From contig NZ_CP019799.1 of assembly GCF_002007605.1 (NCBI RefSeq), positions 1,550,001-1,614,000 on the forward strand: DNA of 64,000 bases, read 5' to 3'. Source of the stretch: Cellvibrio sp. PSBB023 (GTDB taxonomy: Bacteria > Pseudomonadota > Gammaproteobacteria > Pseudomonadales > Cellvibrionaceae). The notes under the pieces were generated by a model. The model did not search any database. It was not told the origin of the DNA and saw only the letters and a program-made list of their open reading frames with translations. Shown here in pieces: positions 1 through 8,924 of the stretch; within the stretch, counting starts at the first letter, position 1, and each line of letters opens with the position of its first letter. The translations under genes were made by a program, and so were the position numbers.

Positions 1-688
1 CCGCACCAATCCGGCGGATATCCAAGCGTACTGAGGCATAGAACTTGAGAGCGTTACCACCGGTAGTTGTTTCAGGGTTGCCAAACATAACGCCGATTTT
101 CATACGAATCTGGTTAATAAAAATCACCAAACAGTTGGCATTTTTAATATTGCCTGTGATTTTACGCAGCGCCTGCGACATCAAACGCGCTTGTAAACCA
201 ACGTGATGGTCACCCATTTCGCCCTCAATTTCTGCGCGCGGAGTCAGTGCAGCAACTGAGTCGACAACCAACACGTCTACTGCGCCTGAACGCACCAGCA
301 TATCGGTGACTTCCAATGCTTGTTCGCCGGTATCCGGCTGGGAAATGATGAGATCTTCAACGTTTACACCCAGTTTTGAGGCGTAAATAGGATCGAGTGC
401 ATGTTCGGCGTCGATAAATGCACAAGTGCCGCCCAAGCGTTGGGCTTCGGCAATGACTTGCAGTGTAAGAGTGGTTTTACCGGAGGATTCAGGACCGTAA
501 ATTTCAATGATTCGCCCTTTGGGCAAACCGCCAATGCCCAAGGCGACATCCAGCCCCAGGGAACCGGTTGAAATTGCAGGAATGGCGACTTGTTCTTTGT
601 CGCCCATGCGCATCACGGTACCTTTACCGAATTGACGTTCGATTTGGCTCAATGCAGCCTGCAGGGCCTTCTCTTTATTCGCATCCAT
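1..688 (-). CDS. recA: RecA recombinase, N-terminal part (3' end cut by window edge)
   Basis: RecA is the ATP-dependent strand-exchange protein of homologous recombination and the co-protease that triggers LexA self-cleavage in the SOS response. The reverse-strand frame from ATG at 688 begins [17 protein letters not shown] and shows the Walker A motif GPESSGKTT, the Walker B region and the [22 protein letters not shown] segment including the DNA-binding L2 loop. About 229 residues are visible and the rest lies beyond base 1. The start is supported by a GAGGTG Shine-Dalgarno element a few bases upstream. A LexA box sits 100 bp upstream. The order pncC-recA on one strand is the usual arrangement in gammaproteobacteria. 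Confidence 0.98.
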   Translation of the reverse strand, partial: MDANKEKALQAALSQIERQFGKGTVMRMGDKEQVAIPAISTGSLGLDVALGIGGLPKGRIIEIYGPESSGKTTLTLQVIAEAQRLGGTCAFIDAEHALDPIYASKLGVNVEDLIISQPDTGEQALEVTDMLVRSGAVDVLVVDSVAALTPRAEIEGEMGDHHVGLQARLMSQALRKITGNIKNANCLVIFINQIRMKIGVMFGNPETTTGGNALKFYASVRLDIRRIGA

Positions 689-787
689 CTGACACCTCAA
701 CGTAACAATAGTGAAATACTGGTTATAAAATCTTTTTGTCGTCAGCGTGTTATTTAACCGACTATGGACATAGCATACATGAAAAAC

Positions 788-803
788 CTGTATGCGCAAA
801 CAG
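788..803. promoter_or_regulatory. LexA (SOS) box upstream of recA
   Basis: The 16-bp sequence is CTGT-N8-ACAG, an exact match to the gammaproteobacterial LexA operator. It lies between the end of pncC and the start of recA. On the minus strand a candidate -35 (TTGCGC) overlaps it and a candidate -10 (TATGCT) follows 16 bp later, the geometry expected for LexA repression of recA. Confidence 0.85.
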
Positions 804-813
804 TACTAGTAAT

Positions 814-1314
814 TTATACAGTATTTTTTTGACAGAGTTCCAGTGCGCCTTCCAGGGCATGAATAACGGCGCCACGCTGGACAGCAGCGCGGTCTCCTGC
901 AATATATTGCACGTCTGTTTTCAGATCACCCGAGGCAGTGAGCCATGCAAACCAGACAGTGCCAACCGGCTTGCCGAGGGTGGCGCCACCGGGGCCTGCA
1001 ATACCGCTGATGGCAACGGCAATATTGGCACCAGATAGGGCGATTGCGCCGCGCGCCATCTCGCTCACTACCGCTTCACTGACGGCACCTTCGCGGTCCA
1101 GCGTATCGGGATTGACGCCCAACAGTGTTTGCTTAGCGATATTGGCATAGCTCACCACACCATATTCAAACCAGTTGGAGCTGCCGGCAATAGCCGTAAT
1201 TGCCGCCGCCACACCGCCACCGGTACAAGATTCTGCGGTGGCGATGCGCCATTGCTTTCGGGTTAAGGTATTGCCGAGCGATTGCGCCAGATCAAGCAGC
1301 AAGCTATCCACCAT
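814..1314 (-). CDS. pncC: Nicotinamide-nucleotide amidohydrolase PncC (CinA C-terminal domain family)
   Basis: PncC deamidates nicotinamide mononucleotide to nicotinic acid mononucleotide, recycling pyridine nucleotides released by NAD-consuming DNA ligase. The 166-residue protein is the stand-alone CinA C-terminal domain of the usual length. It shows the ATAESCTGG motif near residue 26 and the conserved IAVAISGIAGPGG and KPVGTVWFAW blocks. It lies just upstream of recA on the same strand, a standard neighbourhood. The ATG at 1314 has a GAGGTG-type ribosome binding site. Confidence 0.95.
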   Translation of the reverse strand: MVDSLLLDLAQSLGNTLTRKQWRIATAESCTGGGVAAAITAIAGSSNWFEYGVVSYANIAKQTLLGVNPDTLDREGAVSEAVVSEMARGAIALSGANIAVAISGIAGPGGATLGKPVGTVWFAWLTASGDLKTDVQYIAGDRAAVQRGAVIHALEGALELCQKNTV

Positions 1315-1355
1315 TGCACCTCGTTAAGATTAAATAATCGCGCCCAGAAATGACA

Positions 1356-1378
1356 AACCCCGCAACCAGGGCGGGGTT
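1356..1378 (-). terminator. Hairpin between the 1402-1734 gene and pncC
   Basis: An 8-bp perfect stem AACCCCGC / GCGGGGTT with a 7-nt loop lies just after the stop of the upstream minus-strand gene. The following T-tract is weak (TTGTCATTT), so termination may be partial. Confidence 0.55.
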
Positions 1379-1401
1379 AGAGTAGGACGCGGGGAAAGTC
1401 G

Positions 1402-1734
1402 TTATTCGCCGGAATCTTTTAGCAGACTGTTCAGGCCTTCAATATCGGCGCGAGCTACAGCGCGTTGATCCAGTTTGATACGCGCCGGTTCCGGCAGATC
1501 GGTGTATTGGATTACGCCGCGATCCACCAGCACATTGACTACATCTTCCAGAACGCGCACCAGTTCAAGATCCGATGAATGCAGGCTTTCAAGGCGCGCA
1601 TTGACTTCCTCTTTTACTTTCAGCCAGTTTTGCAGCTCTTCACTTTCGACAGCAATGGGTTCACTCATGCCCTCAAAGGGCAAGGGTTCAACCCTGAGCA
1701 GTTTCCCCTGTGCATCGCGCTGTACATAGACCAT
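1402..1734 (-). CDS. Conserved hypothetical protein, 110 aa
   Basis: I do not assign a function. The start is placed at ATG 1734 rather than at the longer open frame because a strong GGGGGAAGG ribosome binding site precedes it by a few bases; the longer frame would overlap the upstream flagellar gene. The protein begins MVYVQRDAQGKLLRVEPLPF, has an acidic helical middle and ends in a short polar tail. Proteins opening this way are common in pseudomonads and are sometimes mislabelled tryptophan synthase beta-like; nothing enzymatic is visible. It follows the flagellar operon on the same strand but shows no flagellar feature. Confidence 0.7.
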   Translation of the reverse strand: MVYVQRDAQGKLLRVEPLPFEGMSEPIAVESEELQNWLKVKEEVNARLESLHSSDLELVRVLEDVVNVLVDRGVIQYTDLPEPARIKLDQRAVARADIEGLNSLLKDSGE

Positions 1735-1841
1735 AGCCTTCCCCCGCCATCGCTGCGTTATCAATAGACGCAAGGATGTTACAAGGTTTCCCAAGCGAAG
1801 CATACCTCTGGCGACCGTGGAGCGAGGGAGCAAGGAATCGG

Positions 1842-2882
1842 TCATGACAATAGACTGACAACCGCAAACCGTGTGAGCTGTGCTTGTGCGATGACGGTTT
1901 GTGCAACAACGGAATAGCGCGAAGCTTTGCGCCCTTGGGTATCAAACACGGCGCCGGCAAAATTCAACGCCCATTGTTTTTCGTCCTGGCTTTCCTGCTG
2001 GGCCAGGAATTCGCGCACATCTTCCTGACGCAAACTGATGTGTTGACGCAAGCTGCTGATGCGATCCAGCGCGCTGACTACAGAATCCAGTAGCTGGCGC
2101 AATTCGCGAAATGATTCCTGGGCAAGTGTGGTACTTAACTCCAAAAATCCCTCTTCAGCGGTGGTGGCTATGCCTTGACTCTGCGCGGGGAACAGCTTGC
2201 CCTCCCCTTTGATTTTCAGTTGCTCCTTGAAGAGCTGCCAATCGTTTTCCGGCATGGAAAATGTGAGTGCGCCATCCTGATCCAGCTCGGCGCGAATACC
2301 CGCATTGCCAAAACTGCTGTTCAGGCGACGCAATATTTGCTCCTCGCTCATGCCCTCATCCAATACCAGGGCAACAGGTTCTGCCAAGGCGCGGCCAGCG
2401 GTAAACAACAGGGTTTCCTTGCCGGCCCGCTGAATGGTGTCCAGTGTTTCCAACCCTTGAATGCTAAAACGGCTGCGCAATGGCTCGTTGAGGCGCAGCT
2501 TGAAATTGGCATCCAGCGATTGGCCGGTGCGCTTACTGCGCTCGGCCAACAAGTTGTTTGCCTGAGTCAGTTGCTGGGTAATTGTCTCGCGCTCATTTGC
2601 TGACTGGGGTGCGCTGAGTTGGCGACTGATACTCAGTTTAAGCGCTGACAGTTGCTCCGATAAATCGCCCAAATAGCGGTCTGCCGCCTGCATGGAAGAG
2701 AGCTGTTGATTAAGCTGAAAATTAAACCCGTTGTGACTGCCACCGCCTCGTGGTTCCCGCGCTTCACGCGCCGACGGTTCCTGCACAGGCTGGCGCGATG
2801 CACGGCCAGTAGCGACTTGCGGTCGAGCCTGCGCGCGCGTTTCCAATGCGCTGGTGATGGGGATTTGCTTATCAACTTTCAT
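1842..2882 (-). CDS. Flagellar locus protein in the LafW position, function unknown
   Basis: This ~346-residue protein is the last gene of the flgB-flgL operon, starting 18 bp after the flgL stop. ATG 2882 (AGGGGA 9 nt upstream) is preferred over the in-frame GTG at 2888. The N-terminus (about 1-55) is Pro/Arg/Gly-rich and looks disordered. The rest is mostly helical, with glutamine-rich coiled-coil-like segments around 60-130 and 245-310. In enteric Flag-2 loci the gene after lfgL is lafW, described as a putative hook-associated protein, so position suggests a filament-junction or cap-related accessory. I see no clear D0-type heptads proving this. The name is by synteny only. Confidence 0.6.
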   Translation of the reverse strand: MKVDKQIPITSALETRAQARPQVATGRASRQPVQEPSAREAREPRGGGSHNGFNFQLNQQLSSMQAADRYLGDLSEQLSALKLSISRQLSAPQSANERETITQQLTQANNLLAERSKRTGQSLDANFKLRLNEPLRSRFSIQGLETLDTIQRAGKETLLFTAGRALAEPVALVLDEGMSEEQILRRLNSSFGNAGIRAELDQDGALTFSMPENDWQLFKEQLKIKGEGKLFPAQSQGIATTAEEGFLELSTTLAQESFRELRQLLDSVVSALDRISSLRQHISLRQEDVREFLAQQESQDEKQWALNFAGAVFDTQGRKASRYSVVAQTVIAQAQLTRFAVVSLLS

Positions 2883-2899
2883 CGCCACGGTTCCCCTGG

Positions 2900-3814
2900 T
2901 TACAGCAAGCTAAAAAGGGATAACTGATTAATTTTCAGATAGGTTTTCTGTGTTGCCTGCAGAGCCAATTGATAGTTATTCAAGTCGATAGTGGCACCGG
3001 CATAGTCCAGGTTGGACAGCTCACCCTCTATCTTCTGGTTTACGAGAGACACTTCATCATTGCTGTCGCTGAGCAGGGTCAGGGTATTTTGACGACCACC
3101 CAGCTCGGTCACTGTTGCCAGTAATTTGTTATGGGTGCCATCCAACTGGTTGATGGTGGTTTCAATTTGTGCGCGCACGGCGGGATTGGACGCATCGAGC
3201 AGCGGGTCTTTGAGCGTTGCAACCAGACTGTGCAGCTCGTTGAGCATATCCATGCCGGCGCCAAAGATTGAATAGGCTGTGACATTCTCGGCCAGCAATA
3301 CACCATTGGCGACGGCGGCTTCGCGAGATTTGTCGTTACCTGTGACGGTGTAGGTTTCTGTCGCCGCGTCGTAGTTCACCGCCGGGGTGTCGCTGAGAGT
3401 GCCGGAAAACAGGTAGCGCCCTTCCTCGTCACGCACATTGGTAGCACTGAACAGGGTTTTCTCCAGGTTTTCCAACTCGCCGGCAATGGCGGCCAGGTCT
3501 TCGCTGGTATTGGAACCATTGGCGGCCCATAACAGGCGATCGCGCACGTTGAGCATGGCATCGGAAATGGAGGTGAGGTTTGCCTCTTGGGTCGACAGGC
3601 TGCCGGAAACGTTATCAATATTTTTGCGGTATTGCGCAAGGCTCGCTTCTTCCCGCTGCACACGCATTACCCTGATGCTAGCGATGGGGTCATCCGACGG
3701 CAGCAACAGGCGTTTATTGGTCGCCAGTTGCTGCATGATTTTGCCCAACTGCGCCGAATTACCGTTCATTGAGTTGTGCATAGTGGCGGTGATTTGTGCG
3801 TTGGTAATGCGCAT
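2900..3814 (-). CDS. flgL: Hook-filament junction protein FlgL (HAP3)
   Basis: FlgL forms the second ring of the junction between hook and filament outside the cell. The 304-residue protein has the flagellin-like N-terminal helix (MRITNAQIT, then LATNKRLLLPSDDP) and a flagellin-like C-terminal helix (AGATIDLNNYQLALQATQKTY). The length is typical for FlgL. It follows flgK by 44 bp, so the two are co-transcribed, probably from the sigma28-type site at the end of flgJ as well as from the flgB promoter. Confidence 0.96.
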   Translation of the reverse strand: MRITNAQITATMHNSMNGNSAQLGKIMQQLATNKRLLLPSDDPIASIRVMRVQREEASLAQYRKNIDNVSGSLSTQEANLTSISDAMLNVRDRLLWAANGSNTSEDLAAIAGELENLEKTLFSATNVRDEEGRYLFSGTLSDTPAVNYDAATETYTVTGNDKSREAAVANGVLLAENVTAYSIFGAGMDMLNELHSLVATLKDPLLDASNPAVRAQIETTINQLDGTHNKLLATVTELGGRQNTLTLLSDSNDEVSLVNQKIEGELSNLDYAGATIDLNNYQLALQATQKTYLKINQLSLFSLL

Positions 3815-3858
3815 GCTGTGCCCCTTTAATCCGATAAAAAGTGAATGCCTGCGACGCC

Positions 3859-5226
3859 TTAGAAGGCGGCGAGCATGTCATCAAACAATTGGTTGGCGGT
3901 GCTGATGACTTTCATATTGGCCTGGTAGGCCTGCTGGTAGGTCATCAGGTTGACGGCTTCCTCCTCCAGGCTGACCGCGCTGATGCTGTCACGCTGGGAC
4001 TGGGCCTGCTGGGTCACGGTGGTAGTGGATTTCAAATCCGCTTGATTCTGCCGACTGTTGCTGGCGACTGTGCCCAGTAGCCCGGTGTAGGCATCGTTGA
4101 GGGTTACCGAGCTGCCATTCAGGGTGATGCTCTGACTCTTGATGGCGAGTAAATCCAATAGCACTTTGTTGTTACCGGTTTCGCCTGCGGCTGATGAAAA
4201 TGCCAATTGCTCCGGTGTCAGGTTATTGACCTTGAGCAGTTGGGTGGCGCTGGTGGGGTCATAGCTGAGCAGCGCTTGGCCGGGGTTGCCCGCCAAATCA
4301 AAACCAGTGACCAAAATGTCGTTAACCTTCTGCGCAAATTGCTCTGCCATGTCGTGCAGGGCGGCTTGGTTGGGAAGCAAATCACCGTATTCGGCGTCAT
4401 ATAAACCGCCGAAGGAACCGCCAAAATTATCCTGCTTGAGTGGGAAATTGGTGCCCAAAAACGACAGGGATACCTGCTGCTCACCCGTCGCCAGAAGCGA
4501 CACCTGCAACTGCCCGGCGGAAGGTCCAGCCACCAGCGGCTGGCCGTTGGACAAGGTCACGCTGATAGAGCCATCGGGCACTTCATTAATGCGCAGCGAC
4601 GCGTATTGGCTGAGATCTTTCACCAAGCTGTCGCGATGATCGCGCAACGCGGTGGTATCGCCCTTGACCGATTCTGCTTCAATGATTTTTTTATTGAGCT
4701 TAGCGATGTTGTCGGTCAGCCCATTGATGGTAGTCACCATGGCGGTGCGCTGCTCGCGCAGGGCCTGTACTTGCGCCTCAATATTGCTGCTCAAGCCGTT
4801 GAATCGCTGGCTCATATTGCCCGCCTCAGCGAGGATTTGCTGGCGCAGGGCAATGGAATTGGGGGTCGCGCTCGCCTCGCTCAAGGCAGCGAAGAATTGA
4901 TCCAAGCCTACGCTGATACTGGAACCCGTACCGGACATTAAACCCTCCAGCGAGGTCAGGTACTCCTGGCGGCTGGCATAGTAGTTTTGTTCGGTAGTGG
5001 CACGCCAAAGCTGCTGGTTCTGGAACTCGCTGGCCATGCGGCGAATACTGCTCACCTCTACCCCGCCACCGACATTGAGCCCACCCGCTCCGGCCAGGGA
5101 GGCGGTAACGGTGGTTAAGCGGCTAAAGCCGGGGGTATTGACGTTAGCGACATTCTGCCCGGTAGTGGCTATGGCCACTTGGGCGGCGCGCACGCCACTC
5201 AGGGCGATTTGGTTGAGAAAGCTCAT
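3859..5226 (-). CDS. flgK: Hook-associated protein FlgK (HAP1)
   Basis: FlgK is the first junction protein on the distal end of the hook. The 455-residue protein starts with the rod/hook-type helix (SGVRAAQVAIATTGQNVANVNTPGFSR) and ends with the matching C-terminal helix (VNLMTYQQAYQANMKVISTANQLFDDML). It is about 90 residues shorter than E. coli FlgK, mostly in the central exposed region, in keeping with the compact style of this locus. A sigma28-type promoter lies about 110 bp upstream inside flgJ, so flgK-flgL can be expressed late, separately from the early rod/hook genes. Confidence 0.96.
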   Translation of the reverse strand: MSFLNQIALSGVRAAQVAIATTGQNVANVNTPGFSRLTTVTASLAGAGGLNVGGGVEVSSIRRMASEFQNQQLWRATTEQNYYASRQEYLTSLEGLMSGTGSSISVGLDQFFAALSEASATPNSIALRQQILAEAGNMSQRFNGLSSNIEAQVQALREQRTAMVTTINGLTDNIAKLNKKIIEAESVKGDTTALRDHRDSLVKDLSQYASLRINEVPDGSISVTLSNGQPLVAGPSAGQLQVSLLATGEQQVSLSFLGTNFPLKQDNFGGSFGGLYDAEYGDLLPNQAALHDMAEQFAQKVNDILVTGFDLAGNPGQALLSYDPTSATQLLKVNNLTPEQLAFSSAAGETGNNKVLLDLLAIKSQSITLNGSSVTLNDAYTGLLGTVASNSRQNQADLKSTTTVTQQAQSQRDSISAVSLEEEAVNLMTYQQAYQANMKVISTANQLFDDMLAAF

Positions 5227-5246
5227 AGGATTAACCTTGTTTGCCG

Positions 5247-6269
5247 CTATTCCCGGATGGGTTTAGTGACCCAGCGCAGGGAGGTTGGATTAGCACTTAC
5301 ATTTTCAGTGCTTTCTTTTGCGATGCTCTCTGTTAAGGCGACCGGTATCGGCGTGGACTTAAATCGTTCCTGCCCCGGAATTAGCGGCATCGCACTGCTG
5401 GCGCCCTGCCCCGGACTCAGGCTTGATACCTGACTCAACTCCGCCAGAACTTTGCTGGTGTACTCGCGGGTTTCCTTAAAGGGAATCTGCCGCACCCAGG
5501 CCGAAACGCTAATGTCGCCGATACGCGGGTCGCCATGGCGTTCAAGCCATTCATCCACCCGCGCCGGGCCAGCGTTATAGGCCGCAACAGCCAACGCCTG
5601 CTCACCGTCATAGCGCTCCAATAGCTTGGACAAAAAGGCACTGCCGAGTTGCTTGTTGTAGTCGGCATCGCGGGTGAGGCGACCGAGGTTGAAATTCACA
5701 CCCAACTCCTGCGCCATTTGACGGGCGGTATCGGGCATTAACTGCATGATGCCCAGCGCGCCCTTGGGCGATACGGCATCCACCTGCCCAGCGGATTCCT
5801 GTTTGATCACACTGTCCACCAAGGCGCTAAACCCAGCCGAACCTTTGTTCCAGACATTGGCCAGACTATCCACCCCGCGCTGCCAGGTGCTGCGCAGGGA
5901 ATCCATGCTGGTGCGTTCGGGCAAGGCCGCCGCGCGCGCCGCTTCGCTGGCATCCTCAATGGTGCTCTGTTGATTGGTGTTGCCGGAGAGCTGCTGCACC
6001 AGTAAATCGGCAATACCGGTTTGACGCTTACTGGCGAGGGTATCGGCGAGCATGCCGTCATAGAAATCGCGCATGGTATCCAGCTCGCGGCTACGCATGG
6101 GGTTATCGGCAGCCAGCACATCGCCTGCTTTGCGCATTTGCTTGAGCACTTGCTGTAGGAACAGGGCTTCAAACTGCTCGGCAGCGGCTTCCAGCCCGGA
6201 GGGCGAAGCAGCGATAGCATTGCTGCTTGCCGAAGGGCTGGTGGAGTTATTGAGGGAGACAATACTCAT
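5247..6269 (-). CDS. flgJ: FlgJ rod-binding protein fused to an SLT-type lytic transglycosylase
   Basis: FlgJ caps the growing rod in the periplasm and opens peptidoglycan for it. Residues about 25-100 are the rod-binding domain (LEAAAEQFEALFLQQVLKQMR). After a linker, residues about 145-285 are a Slt70-type soluble lytic transglycosylase domain: catalytic Glu158 in KQES, GALGIMQLMP at 170-179 and the AYNAGP motif at 230-235. The classical gammaproteobacterial FlgJ instead carries a glucosaminidase (PF01832) domain. The 3' end of the gene contains a sigma28-type promoter for flgK. Confidence 0.93.
   Translation of the reverse strand: MSIVSLNNSTSPSASSNAIAASPSGLEAAAEQFEALFLQQVLKQMRKAGDVLAADNPMRSRELDTMRDFYDGMLADTLASKRQTGIADLLVQQLSGNTNQQSTIEDASEAARAAALPERTSMDSLRSTWQRGVDSLANVWNKGSAGFSALVDSVIKQESAGQVDAVSPKGALGIMQLMPDTARQMAQELGVNFNLGRLTRDADYNKQLGSAFLSKLLERYDGEQALAVAAYNAGPARVDEWLERHGDPRIGDISVSAWVRQIPFKETREYTSKVLAELSQVSSLSPGQGASSAMPLIPGQERFKSTPIPVALTESIAKESTENVSANPTSLRWVTKPIRE
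5337..5362 (-). promoter_or_regulatory. Sigma28-type (LafS) promoter for flgK-flgL
   Basis: The minus strand reads TTAAGT-N14-GTCGCC, the motif shared with both flagellin promoters, flgM and fliD. It is inside the flgJ coding region, about 110 bp before the flgK start. flgKL have a separate class 3 promoter in many flagellar systems, which agrees with this placement. Confidence 0.7.
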
Positions 6270-6278
6270 GGCGGGTCC

Positions 6279-7385
6279 TTAAATCACTATCAGTTCGGCG
6301 TTCAAGGCACCGGCCTGTTCCAGCGCTTGCAGGATGCTCATCACGTCATCCGGCGTGGCGCCCAGGCTGTTAACGGTATTGATAATGCTGTCCAGGCTCG
6401 CGCCTTCCGGCCACTTGAACATGGCATTGGCCTCCTGGTTTACATTCACATCGGAGTTGGGAACCACCGCGGTTTGCCCACGGGAAAAGGCGCCTGGTTG
6501 GCTGACTTGTGCAGTTTCGTTGATGGTGACCGTTAAGGTGCCATGGCTGACGGCTGCCGCCTTAACACGCACCCCTTCGCTGACTACTACTGTGCCGGTG
6601 CGGCTGTTGAATACCACCTTGGGCCGTGCGCGACCGGTTTGTACTTCAAGCCCTTCCAGCATGGCGACAAAACTGGTGCGCTGGTTAGCGGCAGTTGGCG
6701 CTTGCAGGGCGATGCGTGTGCCGTTGAGCGCCGTGGCTATGCCAGCGCCGAATTTGGCGTTAATCGCATCGACGATTTTGGTCGCGGTTTGGAAACTGGG
6801 CTCGCGGATATTAAGGGTGATTTCTTTGCGTTCGGCGAAGTCCGTTGGAATCGCCCGCTCCACGGTGGCGCCGTTGGGCACACGGCCGGCGTTGGCAGAG
6901 TTAATCGCCACACTGGAGCCACTACTGCCTTGAGCGTTTAACCCGCCCACCACCAATGCACCTTGTGCCAAGGCGTAGGTTTCGCCATCCACTCCCACCA
7001 GTGGCGTCATGAGTAATTGGCCGCCGCGCAGGCTTTTGGCGTCGCCCAGTGAGGACACAGTGACATCCACCGTTTGCCCGGGGCCATAGGAGGGCGGAAT
7101 GGAGGCAGTAACCATTACCGCCGCGGCGTTCTTGAGTTTTGGGTCGATATTTGGCGGCAGGTTGATGCCGAATTGCTTAACCATATTGACGACTGACTGG
7201 CTGGTGAACTTGACCTGGTTTTTATCGCCAGTGCCATCCAGCCCTACCACCAGGCCATAACCCACCAACTGGTTGGGACGGATGCCTTCAATATCGACCA
7301 GATCCATCAGCGGCACGGCCTTGACGGGCATGCACAGTAGCGCAGCAAGAATCAGGAACGACCAGGAAAAAAAACGCATGGGCAA
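6279..7385 (-). CDS. flgI: Flagellar P-ring protein FlgI
   Basis: FlgI forms the periplasmic P-ring bushing around the rod in the peptidoglycan layer. The 368-residue protein has an N-terminal Sec signal peptide (hydrophobic stretch SFLILAALLCMPVKA) followed by the hallmark start of mature FlgI, VDIEGIRPNQLVGYGLVVGL. Conserved internal blocks such as LGDAKSLRGGQLLMTPL are present. Length matches the family. It sits between flgH and flgJ with 9-10 bp gaps, so it is part of the same transcript. Confidence 0.97.
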   Translation of the reverse strand: MPMRFFSWSFLILAALLCMPVKAVPLMDLVDIEGIRPNQLVGYGLVVGLDGTGDKNQVKFTSQSVVNMVKQFGINLPPNIDPKLKNAAAVMVTASIPPSYGPGQTVDVTVSSLGDAKSLRGGQLLMTPLVGVDGETYALAQGALVVGGLNAQGSSGSSVAINSANAGRVPNGATVERAIPTDFAERKEITLNIREPSFQTATKIVDAINAKFGAGIATALNGTRIALQAPTAANQRTSFVAMLEGLEVQTGRARPKVVFNSRTGTVVVSEGVRVKAAAVSHGTLTVTINETAQVSQPGAFSRGQTAVVPNSDVNVNQEANAMFKWPEGASLDSIINTVNSLGATPDDVMSILQALEQAGALNAELIVI

Positions 7386-7394
7386 GGTCTCCGC

Positions 7395-8093
7395 TTACAG
7401 GGGGAACAGGGGGTGAGTGAAAAAGCGCGTCAGCCAGCCCGCTGAATTGCTGTCGTTCAGTGCACCGCGACCGGCATAAGAAATGCGCGCGTTGGCCACG
7501 TTCTGCGATGAAATCTGATTGTTGCTGTTGATGTCCTCCAAGCGCACCAAGCCGCTCAGGCGAATATATTCATCGCCCTGATTTAACTTCAATGCTTTCT
7601 CGCCTTTGACCAATAAGGTGCCGTTGGGCAATACCTGATGCACCGTCACCGCAATGGCGCCGCGCAGGGTATTTTGCTGGGAGCTTTTGGCCGAGCCGCT
7701 GAAGTCCCGCGAGCTGGACAAGGAGGATTCCAGATCCGGCATTGTTGAGCCGAAGACCGTAGGCACACCTACGCTGACATCGGAGGATTTGCCATAACTG
7801 GTGCCCGCACTCTTGCTGGATTGGGTGGATTCATCGAGCACAATGGTGAGGATATCGCCCACCCGCAAAGCGCGTTTGTCCTGCAACAGGGAGCCGGTGT
7901 GACCGGTGCGAAACAGGCCGCCGCTGGTGGCCGCCGGTTGGCTGTAATCCAATGCGGGTGGTTGGTAATCCACCCCATCGTCATCACTCATCACCGCCTT
8001 GAAACGCTGGCAGCCAACCAATGAAAACAGCATAAAGGCCAGCACCAGCAGCCGTGTCACAGCGACAGAAAATCCACACATAGTCAGACTCAC
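7395..8093 (-). CDS. flgH: Flagellar L-ring lipoprotein FlgH
   Basis: FlgH builds the outer-membrane L-ring. The 232-residue protein has a type II signal peptide with lipobox LVGC (lipidated Cys28). Family blocks include RVGDILTIVLDE, LLVKGEKALKLNQGDEYIRLSG and VANARISYAGRG near the C-terminus. The start overlaps the flgG stop by 4 bp, implying translational coupling. Confidence 0.96.
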   Translation of the reverse strand: MSLTMCGFSVAVTRLLVLAFMLFSLVGCQRFKAVMSDDDGVDYQPPALDYSQPAATSGGLFRTGHTGSLLQDKRALRVGDILTIVLDESTQSSKSAGTSYGKSSDVSVGVPTVFGSTMPDLESSLSSSRDFSGSAKSSQQNTLRGAIAVTVHQVLPNGTLLVKGEKALKLNQGDEYIRLSGLVRLEDINSNNQISSQNVANARISYAGRGALNDSNSAGWLTRFFTHPLFPL

Positions 8094-8875
8094 ACTGTCT
8101 GGTTGAGGAACTGCTGCATGCTAGACGAGGCATCCAGCACCTTGGCGTTGGCTTCATAAGCGCGCTGGATGGCGATCATGGATACCATAGCTTCCACCAC
8201 CTGCACATTGGAACCTTCCAAAACGCCCTGCTTGATCAAACCCAACCCCTCTTCACCCGGCACACCTTCCACCGGTTCACCGCTGGCGACGGTTTCTTTG
8301 TAGAGATTGCCACCCAGCGCCTCAAGACCCGCCGGGTTTACAAAATTGGCGAGAGTAATTTGCCCTAATTCGACCGGGTTGGTATCGCCCGGCAATACGG
8401 CGGTGACTATGCCGTCGCTACCCACGGTGAAACGGCTGGCGCCAGTAGGCACTTCAATAGCGGGAATCAACGGCAGGCCTTGGGCATTCACCACCACGCC
8501 TTCGGCATTCAATTGCAACTGGCCGCTCTCGGTGTAAAAGGTTTCACCCGAGGGCGACTCCACTTGAAAGAAGCCGCTGCCGATAATCGCCAAATCCATG
8601 GGCTGGCCCGTGGTTTGGATATTGCCTTCGGTAAAGACTTTTTGGGTGCCCGCCACACGCACACCGCTGCCTAACTGAATACCGGAGGGCACAGTATTGA
8701 CCTGATCGGCCTGGGCGCCTGGCTGCAGCTCAATGGCGTAGAACAAATCCTCAAATACCACGCGGTCACTTTTAAAGCCCGTGGTATTCACGTTGGCCAG
8801 GTTGTTGGCTACGGTAGCCATGGCTTTGTCTTGCGCGGCCAGGCCGGTTTTACTTACCCACAATGCTGAACTCAT
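8090..8875 (-). CDS. flgG: Distal rod protein FlgG
   Basis: FlgG forms the distal rod that passes through the P and L rings. The 261-residue protein has the rod/hook N-terminal signature (VANNLANVNTTGFKSDRVVFEDL) and the C-terminal helix (VVEAMVSMIAIQRAYEANAKVL). Its length equals that of E. coli FlgG (260). The gap to flgF contains a twin-hairpin repeat, so stoichiometry could differ across it. Confidence 0.97.
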   Translation of the reverse strand: MSSALWVSKTGLAAQDKAMATVANNLANVNTTGFKSDRVVFEDLFYAIELQPGAQADQVNTVPSGIQLGSGVRVAGTQKVFTEGNIQTTGQPMDLAIIGSGFFQVESPSGETFYTESGQLQLNAEGVVVNAQGLPLIPAIEVPTGASRFTVGSDGIVTAVLPGDTNPVELGQITLANFVNPAGLEALGGNLYKETVASGEPVEGVPGEEGLGLIKQGVLEGSNVQVVEAMVSMIAIQRAYEANAKVLDASSSMQQFLNQTV

Positions 8876-8924
8876 AACTTTCTCCTCTTGGCCTTAGCGG
8901 ATTAGCTGCCGTTAAGGTTTTTAA

